Assembly (NCBI GenBank): GCA_947846985.1
Contig: CANTUZ010000025.1
Coordinates: 4,400,100 to 4,464,099 of the forward strand
Source: Fratercula arctica
Lineage: Eukaryota; Chordata; Aves; Charadriiformes; Alcidae
Length of the DNA: 64,000 bases
Direction of reading: 5' to 3'
Positions within the stretch are counted from its first letter, which is position 1, and every line of letters starts with the position of its first letter. The translations under genes were made by a program, and so were the position numbers. Positions 1 through 11,744 of the stretch are shown here, in pieces. A model generated the notes under the pieces. That model worked only from the letters and a program-made list of their open reading frames with translations, had not been told where the DNA came from and made no database searches.

Positions 1-456
1 TCTGGAGTCAGGAACGCATGGATCTGGATCAAAGGCAGATGAACAGACAGGGTCCTCCTCAGATGCTGGCCATTGAGGAGAGCTGACCCTTTGATCCCTC
101 AGCTTTTATACTGAGCATGGGGCAGATGGGATGGAATACCCCATTGGTCAGTTTTGGGTCACCTGTCCTGTCCACTCCTCCCTGCAGGTGGGACCCCTCT
201 ACACTTTTCCATTTCCAACCCTCCAACGGGGCAAATAATGGAATTAGCTGACCTTGGTTGTTATAGCAATAAGTCTAAGCAAGAGCCTCTCTGCGTACCA
301 TTCCTTGGTATTAACTATAAACATTGATCTTATCACTCTGAGAATGAGCAGTTTTCTGCACAATATGCTGTTAATTTCAGACAATTAGAAGAGGCCTATC
401 TAAGAAGTAAAATTACTGAACAGAAAGTTGGTTCTGTTCTACCTCAAACCAGGACA
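1..456 (-). mobile_element. LTR-A, partial (cut by window edge)
   Basis: This is an ERV long terminal repeat read on the minus strand. It begins TGTCCTGG at 456 and contains a minus-strand TATA box within CAGTATAAAAGCTGAGGG near 105-122. It is collinear with the complete solo LTR at 10234-10984. The rest of the LTR lies beyond position 1. On the plus side it abuts an ERV pol reading frame at 457 without a PPT or PBS, so it appears to have inserted into that older pol rather than to belong to it. Confidence 0.85.
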
Positions 457-1178
457 CCAGTGCTATATGGAGTAAGTGGATAGTGTTGATCACGCAACGA
501 GCTCGACTGGGGAAACCCAACCACCTAGGAATCCTGTAAGAGAACATGGACTGGCCAGAAGGCAGATATTTTGGAGTGTTGCCTGAGGAGGTGACTTGTG
601 CCCAAGAGGCACTACCATATTATGAGATATCAGAAGATGAAAGGCATTATGCCTTGTTTACTGATGGATCCTGTCATGTTGCAGGAAACCATTAGAAGTG
701 GAAAGCTGCTGTGTGGAGCCCCACAAAACAAGTCGTTAAGGGCACTGAAGGAGAATGTGAGTCAAGTCAGTTTGCAGAAGTGAAAGCCATCCAACTACCC
801 CTGGAGATTGCTGAACGAGAATATTGGCCAGTGCTCTATCTCTATACTGACTCCTGGAGGGTGGCTAATGCCCTATAGGGGTGGCTACAGCAGTGGAAGA
901 AGAACAATTGGCAGCACAGGGCTAAACCCATCTGGGCTACTGCATTGTAGCAGGACATTGATGCCTGGGTAGAAAACATGGCTCTAAAGATACATCATCT
1001 AGATGCTCACATGCCCAAAAGCCATGCCACTGAAGAACATCGACACAATGAACAGGTAGACAAGGCTGTCAAAATTGAAGTAGCTCAGGTGGACCAGGAC
1101 TGGGAGCATAAGGGCGAGGTATTTGTAGCTCGAAGGGCCCAAAAAACACCAGGACATTTACAGAGAGATGGAACATAG
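457..1178 (+). pseudogene. ERV pol remnant: end of RT connection plus RNase H
   Basis: Reading forward, this aligns with the RNase H part of the central provirus pol. The RNase H acidic motifs are still readable: FTDGSC, then VKAIQL, then YTDSW. In-frame stops interrupt it at several points, for example in the first 90 bases and just after the FTDGSC motif. The frame stops at about 1178 where a CR1 has inserted, and resumes as integrase at 4041. By sequence style (KWIVLITQRA, WPEGR) it belongs to the same class as the other pol genes here, which I read as ERVL-like. It is dead. Confidence 0.85.
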
Positions 1179-4040
1179 AATCATAGAATTGTTAGAGTTG
1201 GAAGGACCTCAAAGATCATCTAGTTCCAATCCCCCTGACATGGGCAGGGACACCTCCCACTAGACCAGGTTACTGAAAGCCTGGCCTTGAACACTTCCAG
1301 GGATGGGGCATCCACAGCTTCTCTGTGCAGCCTGTTCCAGTGCCTCACCACCCTCACAGTAAAGAATTTCTTCCTAATATCTAATCTAAATCTCTCCTCT
1401 CTCAGTTTAAAACCATTACCCTTCATCCTATCACTACACTCCCTGATAAAGAGTCCCTCTCCACCTTTTCTGCAGGCCCCCTTCAAGTACTGGAAGGCTG
1501 CTATAAGGTCTCCCCAGAGCCTTCTCTTCTCCAGGCTGAACAACTCCTACTCTCTCAGCCTGTCTTCATAGGAGAGGTGCTCCAGCCCTTTGATCATCTT
1601 CGTAGCCCTCCTCTGGACCTGTATCAACAGATCCATGTCCTTCTTATCTTGGGGGCTCCAAAGCTGGACACAGTACTCCAGGTGGGGTCTCACGAGAGCA
1701 GAGTAGAGGGGCAGAATTACCTCCCTCGACCTGCTGGCCACGCTTCTTTTGATGCAGCACAGGATGCTGTTGGATTTCTGGTCTGCGAGTGCACATTGCT
1801 GGCTCATGTTGAGCTTCTGATCAACCAACACCCATAAGTCCTTCTCCTCAGGGCTGCTCTCAATCCATTCTCCACCCAGCCTGTATTTCTGCTTAGGATT
1901 GCTGTGACCCAGGTGCAGGACCTCACACTTGGCCTGGTTGAAGTTCATGAGGTTCACACAGGCCCACCTCTCAAGCCTGTCCAGGTCCCTCTGGATGGCA
2001 TCTCTTCCCTCCAGTGTGTCGACTGCGCCACACAGCTTGGTGTCATCGGCAAACTTGCTGAGGGTACACTCAATCCCAACATCCATGTTGCCAAGAAAGA
2101 TGTTATACAGTACCGGTCCCAGTACTGACCCCTGAGGAATGCCACTGATGATTATGTCAGTTGCTCTTCTCTTATCCACCAACGCTGTAACTCCGTCATA
2201 GAAGGCCACCAAGTTTGTCAGGCATGATTTGCCTTTGGTGATGCCATGTTGGCTTTCACCAATCACCTCCTTATTTTCCATGTGCCTTAGCAGAGTTTCC
2301 AGGAGGATCTGCTCCATGATCTTGCCAGGCACAGAGGTGAGGCTGACCAGCCTGTAGTTCCCCGGGTCTTCCTTTTTTCCCTTTTTGAAAATGGGGGTTA
2401 TGTTTCCCCTTTTCCAGTCAGCGGGAAATTCACCAGACTGCCACGACTTCTCAAATGTGATGGCTAGTGGCTTAGCAACTTCATCCACCAGTTCCCTCAG
2501 GACCCGCGGATGGACTTCTTCCGGTCCCATGGACTTTGCACCTTCAGGTTCCTTAGATGGTCTCGAACCTGATCTTCTCTTACAGTGGGCGATTCTTCAT
2601 TCTCCCAGTCCCTGCCTTTGCCTTCTGTGACTTGGGCAGTGTGGCTAGAGGCCTTGCCGGTGAAGACCGAGGCAAAAAAATCGTTGAGCACCTTAGCCTT
2701 CTCCATATCCCAGGTGACCAGTTCTCCTGTTTCCTTCCAGAGAGGGACCACATTTTTCCTAGTCTTTCTTTTATCACCGACATATATAGAGAAGTTTTCC
2801 TTGTTGCCCTTGATGTCCCTGTCCAGATTTAATTCTGTCTGGGCTTTATCTTGCCTAACCTGATCCTTGGCTCCTCAGATAATTTCTCTGTATTCCTCCC
2901 AGGTTACCTGTCTTTGCTTCCACCCTCTGTAGGCTTCCTTTTTGAGTCTGAGTTTCTCCAGGAGCTCCTTGTTCATCCATGCAGGCTTCCTGGTGTTTTT
3001 GCCTGACTTCCTCTTTGTGGGATGCATCGCTCCTGAGCTTGGAGGTGGTGGTCCTTAAATATTAGCCAGCTTTCTTGGGCACCTCTTCCTTCCAAGGCTT
3101 TTTCCCATGTTACCCTGCCAAGCAGATCCCTCAAGAGGCCAAAGCCTGCTCTCCTGAAGTCCAGGGTAGCGAGCTTACTGTGCCCCCTCCTCGCTGCCCT
3201 AAGGATCTTGAACTCCACCATCTAATGGTCACTGCAGCCAAGGCTGCCCTTGAGCTTCACATTCTCCACCAGCCCCTCCTTGTTGGTGAGAACAAGGTCC
3301 AGCATAGCTCCTCTCCTCATTGGCTCCTCAGTCACTTGGAGAAGGAAGTTATCATCGACACATTCCAGGAACCTCCTGGATTGCTTATGCCCTGCTGTGT
3401 TGTCCCTCCAACAGATATCGGGGTGGTTGAAGTCTCCCATGAGGACAAGGGCTTGTGAATGTGAGGCAGCTCCTGTCTGTCTATGGAGGGCCTCTTCTGC
3501 TCGGTCTTCCTGGTTAGGTGGCCTGTAGCAGACCCTCACTGTACTGTCACCTGTCCCTGCCTTTCCTTTAATCCTGACCCATAAGCTCTTTGTCGGCTCC
3601 TCATCCATCACCAGGTGGAGCTCTGTGTACTCCAGCTGTTCATTGACATAGAGTGGCAACACACCCTCCTCGTCTCTCCTGCCTGTCCTTCCTAAAGAGC
3701 CTGTATCCTTCGATTCCAGCACTCCAGTCATAGGAGCCATCCCACCATGTCTCTGTGATGCCAATAAGATCATAGCCCTGCACATCTCTTAGTCCTCTTG
3801 TTTGTTTCCCATGCTACATGTGTTTGCATAGAGGCATTTAAATTGGGTCCCCAATGAAGCTAATTTACTGGCTGGATTTGCTAGTATTCCTTTATGCCTC
3901 ACTCCAGGTGCTTTCCTGCTAACCTGCGACCCTTCTCCAGGTTCTGGTCATCTATTACTGGTATTAACGTCATATTGGTAGGAGTGGGATGGACTGAGGT
4001 TCCCCTCCCTTGGCAATTCTAGGTTAAAGGCCTCTTCACA
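1179..4040 (-). mobile_element. CR1 LINE inserted in ERV pol (motif-A deletion type)
   Basis: This is a CR1 non-LTR retrotransposon on the minus strand, 5'-truncated at about 4040. Its 3' end at 1179 shows the CR1-type repeat ATAGAATCATAGAATT. The host pol is interrupted exactly here: a 14-15 bp sequence (GAGATG, one variable base, AACATAG) is present at 1165-1178 and again at 4041-4055 with one mismatch, so it looks like a target site duplication. Inside are endonuclease and reverse transcriptase remnants. The RT has lost about 57 codons, including motif A, exactly as in the CR1 at 52200-54678. Confidence 0.92.
1220..3785 (-). pseudogene. CR1 ORF2 remnant (endonuclease and reverse transcriptase)
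   Basis: The N-terminal part (3785-3222) is an APE-type endonuclease: it shows VCYRPPNQ, then [10 protein letters not shown] (catalytic Asp and Asn) and GCSDH (catalytic Ser-Asp-His). The RT part (2530-1547) shows [13 protein letters not shown], then [18 protein letters not shown], then SKFADDTKL, the active-site Asp pair. Between DKRRATDII and [11 protein letters not shown] the segment that normally carries motif A is absent; the junction is at about 2141-2160. The C-terminal part runs on at 1543-1220. Frameshifts separate the endonuclease from RT and RT from the tail, so no full protein could be made. Confidence 0.88.
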
Positions 4041-4860
4041 AGAGATGCAACATAGAGATGGACTCATGATCGAGGGCTGGACCTGACCATGGAGGCCATC
4101 ACAGAGGTCACTCATGAATGTGAAACATGTGCCGCAATCAAGCATGCCACACGAGTAAAATCTCCCTGGAATAGAGGGCGGTGACTGGGTTTTCGATATG
4201 GCAAGGCCTGGCAAATTGACTATATTGGACCACTGCCATGAACATGCCAAGGCAAGCACTACATACTCACCATGGTGGAAGCAACTACTGGTTGGCTAGA
4301 AACATATCCTGTAAGCCATGCCACTGCACAAAACACCATCTTAGGCCTTGAAAGGCAAATTTTGTGATGACATGGTACTCCAGAAAGAATTGAATCAGAT
4401 AATGGGACTCATTTCCGAAATAACCTCATAAACTCCTGGGCAAAGAAACACGTCATTGAGTGGGTGTATCACATCCCCTATCACCTGCAAGCCTCTGGAA
4501 AGATTGAGAGATATAACGGACCATTAAAGACTATGCTGAGAGCATTGGGCAATGGGGCATGGAAGCACTGGGATACAAATTTAGCAGAAGCCACTTGGCT
4601 GGTTAACACCAGAGGCTCTGCTAACCATCCTGGTCCTGCCCAAACAAAACCCCTACATGCTGTGGGAGGAGATAAGGTCCCCATAGTGCACATAGGGAAG
4701 TGGCTGGGGAAGGTGATGTGAATTGCTCCTGCCTTTGGAAAAGGCAAACCCATTTGTTGGATTGTTTTTGCTCAAGGACCTGGGTGTACTTGGTAGATAA
4801 TGCAGACGGATGAAGAGACCCAGTGTGTGCCTCAAGGATATTTAACCTTGGAGTGGAAAT
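4041..4860 (+). pseudogene. ERV pol remnant: integrase
   Basis: This continues the pol interrupted at 1178. Readable pieces are the zinc-binding region (HECETCAAIK-like), WQIDYI-like core start (LANxLYW here), SDNGTHFRNN-like second acidic site, and ASGKIERYNG, which carries the catalytic Glu. The readable tail at 4464-4721 covers GKIERYNGPLK to VPIVHIGKW. It ends at about 4860 with a TAA. Several stops and frameshifts are present, so it is decayed more than the central provirus. Confidence 0.85.
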
Positions 4861-5266
4861 AATTTGTGATGTGAGTTGTATGTTGTAGGAAGTAATGTAG
4901 CAGGAATGACCTCATTTGATGAAGACTGAATTTTGCAAGGAACCAGACGAGTGCAACAATGACCCAAACCAAGCCATTTTTGGTTCCCAACAATTGAACA
5001 TACTGCTTCTCCTGTCCTGAACACCCATCTTGACAAATGGGCCCAAGTTATAGCCTGTTCTTATGAACATTTGGAGGAGTGGAGGAAGCCCATGAAATGG
5101 GAGAGTAATATCTATCTGTTAAAGGACAGGGGACAGTAGTTAATGAGAATGTATCAATCTGTATGTTGGGTATTTTTGGTTTTTTTCCATCTCCATCCTG
5201 CTGAGGAGGGGAGTGATAGAGCGGCTTGGTGGGCACCTGGCAGCCAGCCAAGGTCAATCCACCACA
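4861..5266 (+). mobile_element. ERV 3' region and U5-like end of an LTR-C type repeat
   Basis: After integrase, about 300 bp read as a short open stretch without a domain I recognise (for example THLDKWAQVI and EHLEEWRKPMKWE). From about 5174 to 5266 the sequence matches the last about 90 bp of LTR-C at 15685 onward and 48708 backward (GGTGGGCACCTGGCA, then a terminal ACCACA). It is probably the remains of the 3' LTR of the plus-strand ERV with most of U3 and R lost. There is no env between integrase and this LTR end. Confidence 0.6.
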
Positions 5267-5279
5267 GCTGCACACGGAA

Positions 5280-5720
5280 GCAAAGGAAAATAAATAATAA
5301 ATATTCTTTACTTCCCATCACCAGGTGATGTCCAGCCACTTCCTGGGAAGTAGGGCCTCAGTACACGTAGTGGTTGCTTTGGAAGAAAAACTCCTTAATA
5401 ACAAATCCTCCCCCCCTTCTTCCTTTCTCTTAGCTTTTATTGCTGGGCATGGCGTCATATGGTATGGAATATCTCAGGTCAGTTTGGGTCAACTGTTCTG
5501 GTTATGTCCCTTCCCAACCTCTTGTCCACCCCCAGCCTACTGGCTTTTGGGGGCAGGGGGGAGAGTTTGGAGAGACAACTTTGATGCTGTTGGAGCACTG
5601 CTCAGTAGTAGCCAAAACATTGGTGTGTTATCAACACCTTTCTAGCTACAAATACAAAGCACAGCGCTATGAGGGCTGCTATGGGGAAAGTTAACTCCAT
5701 CCCAGCCAAACCCAATACAT
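5280..5720 (-). mobile_element. Probable ERV LTR fragment
   Basis: The stretch has LTR composition. The minus strand carries GCAATAAAAGCTAAGAG near 5425-5445, which could be a TATA or AATAAA signal. The GTCATATGGTATGGAATATC region resembles the TGGGATGGAATACCC region of LTR-A. I cannot define its ends or a target duplication. Short open frames here (for example 5325-5645 on the plus strand) have no coding signature. Confidence 0.5.
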
Positions 5721-8217
5721 TGCTACAAGCAAGAGCTTGAAATATTTTCAAAGTATGTTCTATGGCTAAGATGCAAACGAGATAAGTGCTGTGATGCTTA
5801 GTTCTGCAGTGCCCAAGAGATACACTTAACTATGAGACTGGTGTTTACAGTGCTGAATTAATAGCATAATTACCCATCATAAGCAGATATCCAGCTGCCA
5901 AAAGTAAATGGCAAAATGAATGAAATCTGATACTCTGTATAGCAGGGCTAAAGGAGAGAGGTATCCAATTCAAAACCCCTGAAATTCAATGTGCAGGGCA
6001 CACTCCTTAGAAGTGGAAGTTTTTTAGAGTCTGCTGTGGACACCAGAGAAGAGACAAAGATCTGCATCTCCCCCATGTATGTGCCAGTGGCAATACAAGT
6101 TCTGTGGCAAGTGGGAAGGCACTATCTCCTTTTCAGTTCTGTTGTCTCTGGAGAACTCCCTGATGACCACGTTGACTTTTCATCTCTGTCTAGGCACCTA
6201 ACTGATTCTACACTTAACTGAGGTCTGTGTATTTCACTACTTGCCAGGGACCTCAGAGGTGGATATTAGATATTACATGCTCAGCCCCAGTGCAGATCTA
6301 GCCTTTGATTCAAAGTGCAGAGCTTAATCTGCTGTTCTGCTAATATCCATGGCCTCATTCTAAAAGTTATATAAAAATAATTTACATTAAAAAAATTAAA
6401 TGTCTTTTTACTTGACATTTGTATCATGTCAAATTAATCCTGAATTACAAAATCCTAATCCAGTATAGTGCATGTTAAGATTTATTTACATTAGTATGGG
6501 TTGCCAATATGAGTGAACTCCCTGACTTCAGTTTGTGTTAAAACAATGCCAGAATGTCAGCAGACACTATTTAAATTCAAAGCACCACCTTTTGGCAAAA
6601 TAATCAGATTATTCTCTTGGGATATGTTGAGTTTATATGGGAAATGTTCATCCTCTTCAAATCTCACCCAATTCACTTTTCATTTATAAAATCTGTATTT
6701 GATGACTTTTCAGTGGTCTATTTGAAATGAATGCATTTTGTTTGTATCAACCAGAAAAGGAATACGATAGTTCTGGACAAGCGCTTATATGACTTAATTA
6801 GTGCAGAATAACAAGTTCATTGGAAGTTCTTAGGAAAAATGTCAGAGGTTGAATTCAGAAGAGACTAAACTACTATTTTAGCCCTTTATCTGATTCTTTC
6901 TTGACATGTTTACAAAACACTATATGAAAATCTTGACTTTTTGGTCTCTATGCTGTACATTTTCCTTGAATTTCAAAAGCCTCTCTCAAGTTTTATCAAT
7001 TTGGCATCTCAAACAAAACGTGTATCCTCCATAAGTGATGCTCTTTCACAAGTGATAAATTTCCCTTCTAGCCTGACGCCTCACTAATACAGAGATGGGA
7101 GCGTTAAAGCACCTAGCAGTTAAGAGAAATAAAATTATATAGAGACTGACCACAACAATGGGAAAAAGATGCATTTACCACAGAAAAATTGTTTGTTGCC
7201 GAAGTACAGTATTGATTACATAAATCAGTTGGAGCTTGGGCTAGCAAGTTTGCTTCTGAATTTGAGTTTCATTTGTGGCAATATAACATAGAATAAAAAA
7301 GCAGTAAGCTCATAATTAAAATTACGGAGTGGCACCATCCAATATACAATATGTACCCCAGAAAGCTTAAAAACAGAATAGTTTTTTTTCATTTGTTTTC
7401 TTGTGCATGCATGGTGTGTCCACAGGGCTAATTAAACAGGTGGCTGCAGTGGGTAAGATTGCTTGTGTAGCTGTGTGAATGAATGTATAAAGATGATGAG
7501 CTGTAGTGATTTAGAGAAAAAAGCCATACTTCCTTTCCAGTTGGTATGCATAAAGTCTCCTTGGGTAGGTGTAAATCTTCTATTCCTGAACTTAGCCATT
7601 CTCCTTTCGCCTTCTTCAGCTAGTACTTTCTCAGGGAGTGGCTAAAGACGCAGAAGGTGGTTGGCATGCAATGGATAACTAGGCAAAAGTGTCCAGTGTC
7701 AGGAGGAGGACTGGTTTTTTCTGCTCTCTGTGATACGTGAATGAGAATACATATTACATAACCTTTATTATTTCCTCATGTTCACAATAGATACAAAGCT
7801 GGTAAAACTTTTGAACTCATAAAACATGCTATCACATTTTTGATATTTTTTCTATCTGAAATATCTGTTGTTGCCACTTAAATGGGAATTTGCTCCACTG
7901 TATGCAATTTATGTGTGTTATGGTAGAAATTAGTGGATTATCACAGAAGTTTCAAAACCAAGCAAAAAGACAACTATTTCAAAGACTAACTTTTCTCCAT
8001 ATATGTTTACAGAACTCATAGGTAGTGACTGTTAATACGAGCACATTACCTTCCTTTAGCTCTTAGTGTGATATGAGGGAGAGAGATGTGTGATGAAGGC
8101 ATGACTTAAAATTAGTATAGCTAGAGCTTCAACTAATACAAATAATGATAGTTCAGCTCAAGGCAAAGGAAGCCACTGTAATTTCTCCTTCTCTGATCCT
8201 GGTATTCACATTGCTGT
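5721..8217. other. Anonymous AT-rich sequence, no gene seen
   Basis: This 2.5 kb is AT-rich and has no long frame, no recognisable domain and no clear repeat. Given the EDIL3-like exon on the minus strand at 11589, it may be the intron 3' of that exon, but nothing in the sequence proves it. I looked for the following EDIL3 exon on the minus strand and did not find it. Confidence 0.5.
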
Positions 8218-8412
8218 TTCTCATTTTTTCTCCTCTTCTGCTTCTCTGGTGTTTTTGCCCTTTCTTAAATGTTTTTTTCACAGAGGTGCCACCAAGTTCT
8301 CTGATTGGCTCAGTGTTAGCCTGCATTGGGGCCGTTGCAGAGCCAACTGGAACCAGCTGTGTCTGGCACAGGGCAGTCCCTGACCTCACAGAGGTCACCC
8401 ATGTAGCCCATG
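8218..8412 (-). mobile_element. LTR-C-like U3 fragment
   Basis: CACAGAGGTGCCACCAAGTT followed by TGATTGGCTCAGTGTTAGCC matches the U3 CCAAT-box region of LTR-C on the same strand (16630-16690). The match fades on both sides. The overlapping 116-residue plus-strand frame at 8145-8495 is therefore repeat-derived and not a gene. Confidence 0.55.
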
Positions 8413-8790
8413 CTACCAAAACCTTACCTCTGTACACCCAAAAAAGAAAGCACAAAGAAGTAAATTGCCTTGTCAAATGCTATAAACAACTATAGAGTAG
8501 AACAGTGCTGTTAAGCAATATTGCATTTTCATTTAGATTTGCTTGTGACTGTTACTCTGTTTCTCACTGGAGACTTGAATGCATGTTCTCTTTTTCAGCA
8601 AAATGAATGCAATAGTTCACTAACAGAAGTTTGTTTTGGAGAAGACATTTCTTTCACAGTAAATCTTAAACTTTTGTTTTTAAATGCCAAGGTTTTAAAA
8701 CTGGATGTGTACAAAGTACTGAAGTGACTATCTGTCATTTATATTGAATGCATTTATGGTATGTCCATTACAAAAATTTGCAACTGGTCT
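8413..8790. other. No feature seen
   Basis: AT-rich sequence between two LTR-like pieces. The plus-strand frame at 8521-8727 has no recognisable domain or composition that would support a gene. Confidence 0.5.
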
Positions 8791-9381
8791 GTGCTGAACA
8801 AGGAGAGAGGCTAAGATGCAAAATATAGAATTACAAGGTTAAATATTTATTAATGCACAAGAGGTATCCCAGCCAAATTGGGGAACCCCTAATGTGATTT
8901 TACATAGGGTTTTTATACCCTTCAAGTGTACAGGTACAATATGAATTGACCAATCACTAATTAATACATACTACCAACTACCAATCATAGTAAAACTTCA
9001 CAAAGTAACTATATTTCTGCTGTGTCATTATCTATCAGCATCCTTGCTGCTTGTCTATTGATCCAGACGTCCCTGGAGTCAGTCTTGCAATAGTTACTTA
9101 TCTATTCAAGGATATGTTAGAGGGGCTAGGGTGCTAGCATTATCTTGATTGTCCAAGGGTATCCTTTATCCTTCATGGACAGCTCTAAGATTCCAAGAAG
9201 CAAAGTCCCTATCTCCAGGGCTGGGTTTCCTTCTGGTCCTTGCGATGAGCTGGTGTCCTTTAGTTTGCTTACTCAAGCATGACTAATCAGTATACAATGT
9301 ATATATATTAACAAAGTTAATACACTTTCGTACTATAAAGACTGATTAGCATAAAAGTTAGGGAGGAAATTTTTCATAACA
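8791..9381 (-). mobile_element. Probable solo LTR, unassigned family
   Basis: Read on the minus strand this has LTR anatomy: it starts TGTTATGAAAAATTTCC at 9381, has a TATA box in GGGTATAAAAACCC (about 8910-8925), then an AATAAA signal in TTAATAAATATTTAACC about 70 bases further, and ends near TTGTTCAGCA at about 8793. The TATA-to-polyadenylation spacing fits a short R region. I did not find a convincing target duplication, so the exact ends are uncertain. Confidence 0.6.
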
Positions 9382-10228
9382 CCACAAAAGCTGAGTTGTT
9401 TGTTTCCAATTTTTATCTGAAAATCAGTTATACTAGATACATCCATAATCATAGGCATCAGGACCTTCTCAGTTGGATGGCTAAACCAACTGATTTTGTT
9501 TTCCCTATCTAAAATCCTTCAGAATTCGATGGGGAAAAATCTCATGGCAGGATTCACCACAGTGAACTGCCATTTTGCTGTTAGACTGTGAATTGACAGT
9601 GTCATATTTTGAAAATAATTTTCCTAAAAACATAACATTTCTATGCACACACAGACATACAGGCATGTACATATTTAGTCCAGAAATGTACAATACCACC
9701 CACTAATACTGACCGTACATTTGATCAATCATTTAAAATCAGTGAAAATTGAGATGCTGCTGTTTAACCCCTCATCAATGAATCTACCTGTATTTGTACA
9801 ACATATATCAATACATATCAAAAGCTTTCTCATTACATATATCATATATACTATTGACATATATGAAGAGCATTCATTTTTAAGAAGATATTTTGTTTAT
9901 TCTATGAAATACAAGTGGGAACATTTATTACCCTGAAAATACCAGATTTGAGACATCTATTATTATACATATCAGCCATCTGGTATTTTTATTAACATAT
10001 CTTTAATTGAATTAGACATAATCGCATTGAAATATTTAATAAATAATTCACATTTTACCAGCTTTCTTAATGCTTTCCTAAGAAGCGATGCATATTTTTT
10101 AATCTTTCTTAACGGATCATACTATGAATTCATCTATTTGCAATGTAAAAGTGTCATACAGTTTAAAGGTAATGTATATTGAATAATAACCTAAATAACA
10201 AGAGAATAATTAAATGCTTCTGGGTAAA
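9382..10228. other. Anonymous AT-rich sequence, no gene seen
   Basis: No repeat, RNA gene or coding signature recognised. It contains ATAT-rich runs around 9790-9860 that look like simple decay of intergenic or intronic DNA. Confidence 0.5.
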
Positions 10229-10233
10229 ACAAT

Positions 10234-10984
10234 TGTTAAGGTTTAGGCTGGGATGGCTACTAAATGAATGACAGATGCTCTCTATTAACCTCTCTCCCTT
10301 CCCAGAAAATAAGGGGGAGAGACTTATGGGTTGAAAAAAAACCCCTAAAGCAGCTTTAATGAAATATTAACAATAAAAAGAAAAATATTAATATTAATAA
10401 GAAAATAATGAAATATGCACAAACATATACAAAACCAATATCGAGCTCCCAGGATGATGATCATGTCACCAGCAAGCACTGGGACTGGACTCAGTGGCAG
10501 ATGGGAACTGGATTCAAGAACCAGAGTCAGTAATGCACAGATCGGGATCAAAGACAGAAAAACGGACAGAGTCCTCCTCGGACACTGGCCCTTGAAGAAA
10601 AAAGAGACTTGACCCTTGATCCCTCAGCTTTATACTGAGCATGATGCACATGGGATGGAATATCCTGTTGGTCAGTTTGGGTCACCTGTCCTGTCCACTC
10701 CTCCTCACAGGCGTGACCCCTTTACACTCTTCCTCTTCCAGCCCTCCAACTTGGTAAATAACAAAGTTAGCTGACCTTGGTTGTTATAGGAATAAGTATA
10801 AGCAAGAGCCTCTCTGTGTACCATTCCTTAGTATTAACTATAAACATCAGATGTTATCACTGCTAGAAGCACTGTCTGAAAACCATACTGTTAATTTCAG
10901 AGAGTGCAGTTAGTTAGAAGAGACTTAACTGAAAAGTAAATTACTGAAAAGAAAATTAGTTTTGTTCTACCTCAAACCAGGACA
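10234..10984 (-). mobile_element. Solo LTR-A with 5-bp target duplication
   Basis: A complete 751-bp LTR on the minus strand, starting TGTCCTGGTTTGAGG at 10984 and ending ...TTAACA at 10234. It is flanked by the direct repeat ACAAT at 10229-10233 and 10985-10989. A minus-strand TATA box lies in CAGTATAAAGCTGAGGG around 10624-10640, and an ATTAAA polyadenylation signal lies near 10358. No internal retroviral sequence remains, so this is a solo LTR left by recombination of a provirus. The 5-bp duplication is what ERVL-class elements usually leave. Confidence 0.93.
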
Positions 10985-10989
10985 ACAAT

Positions 10990-11588
10990 CCGTAAACTTA
11001 TGCTTTCTTCATACCTCTCACTAAACATTTGCAAAGGAAGTTGTGAAACTTTTTATGCTTTGTATTCATTTATTAGTGTAATAAAAATAACCTTTCTGTT
11101 GGGTATTTTAAACTCTGGAGTGATTAATGTCCATTAAAACAACAACTACAGAAAATGACTAGGTAATGAGGTACATTAATGATGTGCTTTACAGAAAATC
11201 ACAGAAAACAGTGCATACTTGTCAAAATATGCACCAAGACGCTGTTCACAAATATACAGATAAGCTACTATTTATATACATTGTTTTGGAGAGTTAAAAC
11301 TTTACAGTTTTCCATTTATTGAAATTATTTCTTTCTTTATGTCCCATTATTAAATAGCCTTAAATCAGGTACACTGCACTGATAGGCTTGATATTGCAGC
11401 ACTGTGAATGTCATTGTGTTATATGACTCTTTTTTATTCGCCTTGACTTTTATCTGTGGAACCCTATGCATATGGAATCCCATAAAGCAGGCAGCATACA
11501 ATAACCTACAGGCTTCTAGCATATGAGTTACTACAGATGTCATCTTCTGTAAATTCAACAAAAATATCAATTTTTCTCTTTGCTTTAC
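10990..11588. other. No gene seen (possible intron of EDIL3-like copy)
   Basis: This lies directly 3' of the EDIL3-like exon on the minus strand and begins with its GT splice donor. It is AT-rich with no repeat that I can name. I infer intron, based only on its position. Confidence 0.4.
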
Positions 11589-11744
11589 CTTATCTTTCTT
11601 TTATTTTTTATCCTGGTATTTGATCCAGTGCTCCCCATCATTACTGTAAGCAAGCTTGTAGGACTCCACAAACTGGATGCAACCAAAATCTTTAGCTCCT
11701 TGAGTAATTGCACCAGTGACTTTTGTAGGAACAAGCAGGCCAAC
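11589..11744 (-). pseudogene. EDIL3: EDIL3-like discoidin-domain exon, with in-frame stop
   Basis: The minus strand holds a 156-bp (52-codon) phase-0 exon. It is preceded by a pyrimidine-rich tract and AG (TTTTTTATAG) and followed by GTAAAG. It reads [19 protein letters not shown], then [13 protein letters not shown], then KYQD, and ends KKDK. This is the second discoidin (F5/8C) domain of EDIL3 (DEL1), an extracellular integrin-binding matrix protein. The exon is full length, without frameshift, but codon 48 is TAA (11601-11603), where the family has Gln, and there are other substitutions (a VGLL where VDLL is expected, and GCIQ for GHVQ). Preserved splice sites exclude a processed copy. Being a single exon amid ERVs, it is best read as part of a decayed gene copy, plausibly the W gametolog of a Z gene. 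Confidence 0.87.

Noticed and set aside
8145..8495. 116-residue frame with a hydrophobic start
   Set aside because: It overlaps an LTR-C-like U3 fragment, and no domain or splice context supports a gene.
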